In this document: one piece after another, positions 23,580 through 28,654 of the stretch
Layout of the letters: each line of letters opens with the position of its first letter
Numbering within the stretch: the first letter of the stretch is position 1
Origin: JADJOY01 sp046331705 [NCBI: bacterium]
Lineage (GTDB): Bacteria > JADJOY01
Direction of reading: 5' to 3'
DNA: 28,654 bases
Assembly: GCA_046331705.1 (NCBI GenBank)
Contig: JAXLQJ010000076.1
Location: forward strand, 1 to 28,654
The notes under the pieces: generated by a model
The model's database searches: none
Seen by the model: the letters and a program-made list of their open reading frames with translations, nothing else
Told to the model about the DNA's origin: nothing
Translations under genes and position numbers: made by a program

Positions 23580-25700
23580 GTGACGTCGAATTCGCCGCAC
23601 GCTCGAACCCATACGCCCTCGCGACTCGCGGCGCTGGGTTTCCTGACCCTCTTCCTCGAGCTGACGCTCATTCGCTACCTGGCCGGCAACATCTGGAACC
23701 TGGGCTATTTCCCGAACTTCGTCCTCATCGCGGTGTTCGTGGGGATGGGGATCGGCTTCATCCTGCACCAGCGGCTGGACGACGCCACCTCGGACCGCGT
23801 TTTCCTGGAGGCGGCGGCGCTGCTGGCCATGCTGATCGCGCTGGTGTCGTGGCTCCACCCCTCGATCCCGGGCTTCCAGGGATTCCAGGGTGTGGTCGGG
23901 GGAGAGCTCTACTTCACCTCGGTCGGGGATCAGCGTGGTAGCGCGATCTGGTTCGTGGTGTGGTTCGGCGGAGTGGTGGCGACCTTCGCCGCGATCTCGC
24001 AGCGGACCGCGAAGCTCTTTCGCAGCTTCCGGCCGCTGCACGCCTACACCCTCGACATCGCCGGCTCGTGCGCCGGGATCGTGGCGTTCGCGGCGGCGAG
24101 CTTTCTCGGGCTTCCCGCGTGGGTGTGGTTCGCGATCGCGGCCGTGCCGTTCGCGTGGGCCGCCGGGCAGACGCCGCGCAACACGGCCGTCCTGGTCGCG
24201 CTGGTGTTGGTCTCGAGCGTGATCGCGTACCGCCAGGACCTCCACCTGCTCGCCAACCCCAAGTTCGCCGAGACCTTCGAGTCGCACTGGTCGCCCTACC
24301 AGAAGCTCGAGTACGTGTCGGCGAAGGGGCAGGTGCCGTTCATCTTCGCGAACGGTCTCGGCCACCAGGAGCTGCTCGACGCGAGCCAGATCGAACGCTC
24401 CTTCTACGTGCTGCCGCATCGGGCGCGCGCCGCGAAGCAGGGCCTCGGACCCTACAAGCGCGTGCTCATCATCGGTGGCGGCACCGGCAACGACGTGGCC
24501 ACCGCGCTTCGCAACGGCGCCGAGCACGTGGACGTGGTGGAGATCGATCCGTGGATCGCCCACCTGGGCCGCACCAAGCACCCCGAGGCGGGCTATCGCG
24601 ATCCGCGCGTGAATCTGGTGGTGGACGACGGGCGCGCCTTCATGACGCGCGCCAAGGGGCCCTACGACCTCGTGATCTTCGCGTTGACCGACTCGCTGGT
24701 GAAGGTCAGCGCGGTCGCCCAGCTTCGGCTCGAGAACTTCGTGTTCACCAAGGAGTCGGTCGCGCGCGCCTTCGAGCTGCTGAGCGAGAACGGCGATCTC
24801 GTCCTCTACAACTACTACCGCGAGGCGTGGTTGGTGGATCGGCTGCTGGCGATGATGCGCGCCGGCAGCGGTCGCGAGGCCCAAGTGCTGGGCCGCGAGG
24901 CCGACCTCATGATCCTCTCGGTGGGCAAGACCAGCGCGGTCGCCGACGCGGCTCGCGGTGACGCCGACGGCGCGGGGTTTCAGATCCCGGTGGACGACTG
25001 GCCGTTCCTCTACCTCAAGACGCGCTCGGTGCCGCGCCTCTACCTCGCGATCATGCTCGGCATGACCGCGCTGGTGGTGCTGCTGCTCGCGATCTTCCAC
25101 CGCACCGTTCGCGTCTCCGATCCCGAGTCGCGAACGCCGCGCGGCGGCGCGCTCAAGCTCGCGTTCGTCGTGATGGGCACGGCGTTCCTGCTGCTCGAAA
25201 CCAAGAGCGTAGTCCAGTTCGCGCTCTTGTTCGGCACCACGTGGATCAACACCTCGGCGGTGTTCTTCGGCATCCTGGTGCTGGTCCTGGCGGCGAACTG
25301 GACCGCCCTGGCGCTCGGCGGCCGCGCCGCGTTGCCCGCGGTGTTCGCGCTCTTGCTCGCGGCGTCGCTCCTGCCGCTGGCGGTGCCGCTCTCGAAGCTG
25401 CTCTACCTGGAGAACCGCGAGCTTCGCTTCGTGCTCGGCGCGCTGCTCACGTTCGCGCCGATCTTCTTCGCGAATCTGCTCTTCAGCCTCATCTTCCGCG
25501 ACCAGCCAGCCGCCGAGCATCTCTTCGGCTGGAACCTGATCGGCGCCACCCTCGGCGGCGTCGTCGAGTACACCAGCATGGCGCTCGGCTATCGCGCGCT
25601 CGCGCTGGTGGTCGCCGGTCTCTACACGGTTGCGTTCGCGCTGATGTGGGTGTCGTGGCGAGGGCGCGAGGAGGGCGTCACGGCGCAGCCGGCGGCGTGA
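23580..25700 (+). CDS. Polytopic membrane protein with spermidine-synthase-like domain
   Basis: 706 residues from GTG 23580, with GGAGGG just upstream; the frame extends further 5' but is Arg/Pro-rich there. Membrane helices occupy about 17-215 (five or six), a soluble domain 225-475, and membrane helices 485-695 (six or seven). The soluble domain has the SAM-binding motif RVLIIGGGTGNDVATAL (294-310), the acidic EIDP (321-324) and VDDGRAF (348-354), as in polyamine aminopropyltransferases. The catalytic Asp of the usual D-x-x-D motif appears to be Ala368 (sequence VIFALTDSL), so true spermidine synthesis is doubtful. Similar fused transporter/synthase-like proteins are widespread but uncharacterised. 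Its 3' end overlaps the convergent SurA-like gene by 23 bases. Confidence 0.85.
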   Translation: MTSNSPHARTHTPSRLAALGFLTLFLELTLIRYLAGNIWNLGYFPNFVLIAVFVGMGIGFILHQRLDDATSDRVFLEAAALLAMLIALVSWLHPSIPGFQGFQGVVGGELYFTSVGDQRGSAIWFVVWFGGVVATFAAISQRTAKLFRSFRPLHAYTLDIAGSCAGIVAFAAASFLGLPAWVWFAIAAVPFAWAAGQTPRNTAVLVALVLVSSVIAYRQDLHLLANPKFAETFESHWSPYQKLEYVSAKGQVPFIFANGLGHQELLDASQIERSFYVLPHRARAAKQGLGPYKRVLIIGGGTGNDVATALRNGAEHVDVVEIDPWIAHLGRTKHPEAGYRDPRVNLVVDDGRAFMTRAKGPYDLVIFALTDSLVKVSAVAQLRLENFVFTKESVARAFELLSENGDLVLYNYYREAWLVDRLLAMMRAGSGREAQVLGREADLMILSVGKTSAVADAARGDADGAGFQIPVDDWPFLYLKTRSVPRLYLAIMLGMTALVVLLLAIFHRTVRVSDPESRTPRGGALKLAFVVMGTAFLLLETKSVVQFALLFGTTWINTSAVFFGILVLVLAANWTALALGGRAALPAVFALLLAASLLPLAVPLSKLLYLENRELRFVLGALLTFAPIFFANLLFSLIFRDQPAAEHLFGWNLIGATLGGVVEYTSMALGYRALALVVAGLYTVAFALMWVSWRGREEGVTAQPAA

Positions 25701-26844
25701 GCTCGGAGTCGGCGGTGGGCGCGTCGGGCGCCGTGAGCGTCTGATCGCCTGCGCCGCGCGGCGGCGTGTCCCCCGTGGCGGGGGCTGGCGCGGATGCGGG
25801 CGGCGCGGCCGCGGCCGCGGCAGGCAGGATCGGACCGGTCGGGCCGAGCTTGAAGTCGCTCGGCAGGTCGACCTTTCGCACCACGTGCGCCTCCTCGAGC
25901 AGCCGCTCGTACCAGCGCTTGTACGTGCGCTCGAGCGCCGACGCGAGGAGCTTCTCGCGGATCGCGCTCTTCACCTCTTCGAGAGGGGGGGCGCCGCCGG
26001 CTTGCTTGTCCGCGATCTGGAGGATGTGGAGCCCGCCGCCCGATTCGACCGGCCCGCCGATCTCGCCGGGGCCGAGCGCGAACGCGGCGTCCTCGAGCTC
26101 CTGCTTGAGCTTGCCGCGCTCGTAGGTGCCGAGGTCGCCGCCTTCCTCCGCGCCCGGCCCCTTCGAATGGCGGCGCGCCAGATCGCCGAAGATCGCGGGA
26201 TCGGCCACGGCGCTCGCCTTGATCTCCTTGGCCTTGGCGAGCGTTTCCGCCTTCTCCTCCGCCGACGCTCCTGGCGGGTAGGGCAGATAGATGTCCCGGA
26301 TGTGGACGCGCTCGGCGACGGTGAGCTCGCCTTTGTGCTCGTCGTAGTACTTCTGAATCTCGGAGTCCTCGACCACGACGCGCGGCCGCACTTCGATGTC
26401 GACGACGCGGCGCCGCTCCAGCTCGCCGCGCAAGCGGTCGCGGTACTCGGCCTTCGAGAGGCCTTGCTTCTCGAGCATCGCGTCGATCTGATCGGGCTTG
26501 AGGCCGGCGCGCCCCAGCATCGAGGCGAGCGCGTCGTCGACCTCGGCGTCGGGAACGCTGATGCCCACCTTGCGCATGTGCTGGCGCAGGATCTCGCGCT
26601 CGATGAGGCCGTCGAGCTCGCGCCCCAGCATCGCGTCGGTGATCGGCCCGTTCTCGCCCTGCGCCTTGGCGACGATCTCGGCGCTGCGGCGCACCTCGGA
26701 GAGCAGGATCGGCTCGGGCCCGACGGTGGCCGCGATGCGGTCGACGAGGTCGTCGGCGGCGTGACCGCCGCTCGCGAGGCCGATCGAAAGCGAGAGCGCC
26801 GCGAGGATGCGGCCGAGCGGCTGCGCGTGGATGGTGCGGATCAC
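25678..26844 (-). CDS. SurA-like periplasmic peptidyl-prolyl isomerase / chaperone
   Basis: 388 residues from GTG 26844, which overlaps the mfd stop as GTGA. Signal peptide about 1-29 (GHA|AD). A SurA_N-type helical chaperone domain spans about 31-165 (DRIAATVGPEPILLSEV, then an all-helical segment) and a parvulin PPIase domain about 174-280 (VHIRDIYLPYPPGAS, then GGDLGTYERGKL and GGGLHILQIADK). A helix (290-320) and a Pro/Ala-rich disordered tail (about 340-388) follow. SurA proteins escort outer-membrane beta-barrels across the periplasm, which fits a Gram-negative envelope. This one has a single parvulin domain, whereas E. coli SurA has two. The mfd-surA order recurs in deltaproteobacteria. 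The last 23 bases overlap the convergent membrane-protein gene. Confidence 0.9.
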   Translation of the reverse strand: MIRTIHAQPLGRILAALSLSIGLASGGHAADDLVDRIAATVGPEPILLSEVRRSAEIVAKAQGENGPITDAMLGRELDGLIEREILRQHMRKVGISVPDAEVDDALASMLGRAGLKPDQIDAMLEKQGLSKAEYRDRLRGELERRRVVDIEVRPRVVVEDSEIQKYYDEHKGELTVAERVHIRDIYLPYPPGASAEEKAETLAKAKEIKASAVADPAIFGDLARRHSKGPGAEEGGDLGTYERGKLKQELEDAAFALGPGEIGGPVESGGGLHILQIADKQAGGAPPLEEVKSAIREKLLASALERTYKRWYERLLEEAHVVRKVDLPSDFKLGPTGPILPAAAAAAPPASAPAPATGDTPPRGAGDQTLTAPDAPTADSELTPPAAP

Positions 26845-28654
26845 GGATCTTCCCCCGGGTCCCAGGCTGCGTCGAACGACGAGGACTCTTCGTTCTCGGG
26901 CTCGGCGCGCCGGCGCACGAAGGCGGCCGGCGTGTTGCGTTCGGTCGTGCTCGGCGACGCCGAGGCGCGGCTGCGAGCGTCGGAGGGTGGTGCCTCACCC
27001 AGCAGCTCGGCAAGCAGGTGGCGCAAGAGGGTGGCGCTTTCCGGCCAAGTCCGGCCTGCGATCTTGAGTCGCAACTGACCGTCGGGCTGCATCTGGATCT
27101 CGCCGGGCTCCTGGCCGCGCCGTCGCTGCGCCACCTCCACGAAGCGGCGCGGCTCGACGGGCGCGCGCTCGTGGAAGCGCACCGAGATCGAGACTCGGTC
27201 CTGGCGGGCGAAGGTGGCGCCGGCGCGCCTGAGATCACCTTTGACGGCCATGAGCAGGAACAAATTCTCGGCCTGCGCGGGAAGGCGACCGAAGCGGTCG
27301 ATCCATTCCCAGCGGATCTCGTCGAGCTCGGCATCGCCCCGGGCACGGGCGATCTGGCGATACGCGATCACGCGCTCGCCGGGATCGGGCACGTAGGCGT
27401 CGGGGAGGAAGGCCTCCACCGGAAAGTGGATCTCGGGATCGAGATCGAGCTCGGGCTCGCGCCCGTCGAGCTCCGCCATCGCTTCCTCGACCATCTGCTG
27501 GTAGAGCTCGAAGCCAACGGCGGCGATCTGCCCCGACTGCTCCTTGCCCAGCAGGTTGCCGGCGCCGCGGATCTCCAAGTCCTCGAGCGCCAGCCGGAAG
27601 CCGGCTCCCAGGTCGGTGAGGTTGCGCAGCGCTTCGAGCCTGCGCACCGCATCGGCGGTGATGCGGTTCTCGTCGGGCACCAGCAGGTAGCAGAACGCCT
27701 GCACCGGTCCGCGGCCGACGCGGCCGCGGAGCTGATAGAGCTGGGCCAATCCGAAGCGATCGGCCTGATTGATGAGGATCGTGTTGGCCTTCGAGATGTC
27801 GAGGCCGGACTCGATGATGGCGCTCGTCACCAGGACGTGCACGTCGCCGCTCACGAATCCGAGCATCGCCTTCTCGAGGGTGGCCGCGGTCATCTGGCCG
27901 TGCGCCACGGCGAAGCGCGCCTCTGGAACCAGCGTCTCGAGGGTCTTGGCCTGGGCCTCGATGGTCTCGACGCGGTTGTGGACGAAGAACACCTGGCCGC
28001 CGCGGGCGAGCTCGCGGCGGATGGCGTCCTGCACCAGCGGCTCGTCGTAGCGGCTCACGAAGGTGCGGATGGCGAGGCGGTCCTCGGGCGGAGTCGCGAT
28101 CACGCTCAGGTCGCGCAGCCCGGAGAGCGACATGCTGAGCGTGCGCGGGATCGGGGTGGCGGTCATCGACAACACGTCCGCCTGCGTCCGCAGCTTGCGC
28201 AGCTTCTCCTTGTGCGCGACGCCGAAGCGGTGCTCCTCGTCGATGATCACCAGCCCGAGGTCGCGAAAGCGCACGTCCGGCCCGAGCAATCGGTGGGTGC
28301 CGATGAGGATGTCGACGCCGCCCTTGCGCAGCCCTTCCAGGGCGGTGCGAACCTCGCCGGCGGAGCGGTAGCGGGAGATCGACTCGATGTTGACCGGCTG
28401 TCCCTTGAAGCGCTCGCGAAACGTCTGGAAGTGCTGCTGCGCCAGCACCGTGGTGGGCACCAGCACCGCGACTTGCTTGCGGTCCAGCACCGCCAGGAAG
28501 GCGGCGCGCATGGCGACCTCGGTCTTGCCGAAGCCGACGTCCCCGCACACCAGCCGGTCGGCGATCATCGGCTTGGTGAGATCGGCGAGGACGTCGTCGA
28601 TGGCGCGCGCCTGGTCCGGTGTCTCCTCGAACGGGAAGGCCGCCGCGAACTCGT
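26841..28654 (-). CDS. mfd: Transcription-repair coupling factor Mfd, C-terminal part (5' end outside window)
   Basis: The frame is open to the right edge (about 604 residues visible of a usual 1100-1200), so the N-terminal UvrB-like and RNA-polymerase-interaction domains lie outside. Mfd is an ATP-dependent translocase that displaces stalled RNA polymerase and recruits UvrA for nucleotide-excision repair. Visible parts: FEETPDQARAI, Walker A CGDVGFGKTE, motif II IIDEEHRFG, motif III SMTATPIPRTL, motif VI QLRGRVGRG, and the TRCF C-terminal domain (from about DPEIHFPVEAFLPDAYVP onward). The last 45 residues are a Ser/Arg/Glu-rich tail probably without structure. The stop overlaps the surA-like start as GTGA. 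Confidence 0.96.
   Translation of the reverse strand, partial: EFAAAFPFEETPDQARAIDDVLADLTKPMIADRLVCGDVGFGKTEVAMRAAFLAVLDRKQVAVLVPTTVLAQQHFQTFRERFKGQPVNIESISRYRSAGEVRTALEGLRKGGVDILIGTHRLLGPDVRFRDLGLVIIDEEHRFGVAHKEKLRKLRTQADVLSMTATPIPRTLSMSLSGLRDLSVIATPPEDRLAIRTFVSRYDEPLVQDAIRRELARGGQVFFVHNRVETIEAQAKTLETLVPEARFAVAHGQMTAATLEKAMLGFVSGDVHVLVTSAIIESGLDISKANTILINQADRFGLAQLYQLRGRVGRGPVQAFCYLLVPDENRITADAVRRLEALRNLTDLGAGFRLALEDLEIRGAGNLLGKEQSGQIAAVGFELYQQMVEEAMAELDGREPELDLDPEIHFPVEAFLPDAYVPDPGERVIAYRQIARARGDAELDEIRWEWIDRFGRLPAQAENLFLLMAVKGDLRRAGATFARQDRVSISVRFHERAPVEPRRFVEVAQRRRGQEPGEIQMQPDGQLRLKIAGRTWPESATLLRHLLAELLGEAPPSDARSRASASPSTTERNTPAAFVRRRAEPENEESSSFDAAWDPGEDP

Noticed and set aside
23409-25520. 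703-codon open frame on the minus strand across the spermidine-synthase-like gene
   Set aside because: Very charged, repetitive translation without hydrophobic or catalytic pattern, whereas the + strand has clear membrane helices and SAM motifs.
1-28654. Frequent CGATCG and GATCGC words throughout
   Set aside because: They mostly fall on codon pairs such as Ala-Ile and Asp-Arg in GC-rich genes, so codon use explains them without a special DNA motif.
1-28654. Search for tRNA, rRNA, CRISPR, insertion sequences and phage genes
   Set aside because: No cloverleaf-like tRNA, rRNA segment, regularly spaced repeat or transposase/integrase motif was seen in the gaps or coding frames.

Overview
High-GC bacterial chromosome segment (about 68-70% G+C by eye), densely packed, with many GTG starts and repeated 4-base stop/start overlaps. 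The gene content fits a Gram-negative, deltaproteobacteria-like lineage (Myxococcota, Binatota or a related group). The pointers are an LpxH-like lipid A enzyme, an mfd-surA pair, lipoprotein signals, PAS/GAF hybrid histidine kinases, and large CSLREA/choice-of-anchor-Q surface proteins with thrombospondin type 3 repeats. I do not assign a species. I see no rRNA, tRNA, CRISPR array, phage gene or insertion sequence.

Layout. 1-3395 (+): a fatty-acid module made of the C-terminal part of a FadE5-like acyl-CoA dehydrogenase, a MaoC/HtdX-like hydratase and a long FabG4-like ketoacyl reductase. The same three activities cluster in mycobacteria. 3616-9394 (+): three consecutive paralogous exported beta-helix proteins of about 640 residues. 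They share a CSLREA start, a choice-of-anchor-Q module, TSP3 calcium-binding repeats and a C-terminal tail of Cys-Gly-[Ser/Thr]-Val, hydrophobic stretch and arginine cluster. 9749-10731: a small cysteine-containing lipoprotein (-) diverging from a small exported protein (+). 10840-14846 (+): inorganic pyrophosphatase, then a tightly overlapped group of TrpB2-type PLP enzyme, alpha/beta hydrolase, four-helix membrane protein and GNAT acetyltransferase. 14872-20016 (-): two paralogous hybrid histidine kinases separated by a 498-base spacer that contains an AT-rich repeat cluster. 20156-22201 (-): a large lipoprotein resembling a TIM-barrel glycosidase. 22249-23407 (+): LpxH-like phosphoesterase and an ArsC/Spx-like protein. 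23580-25700 (+): a membrane protein with an embedded spermidine-synthase-like domain. 25678-28654 (-): mfd (5' end outside the window) and a SurA-like foldase, overlapping by 4 bases.

The part most worth a second look is the triplicated beta-helix locus. The copies are mosaic: a 79-base stretch is identical in copies 1 and 2, whereas the 3' module of copy 1 resembles copy 3. They also end in a shared C-terminal signal that I do not recognise as a named sorting class. Together this suggests a family of surface-anchored proteins diversified by duplication and gene conversion. The other unusual items are the glycosidase-like lipoprotein, the polyamine-synthase-like protein that appears to lack its catalytic aspartate, and the repeat cluster between the two kinase genes.
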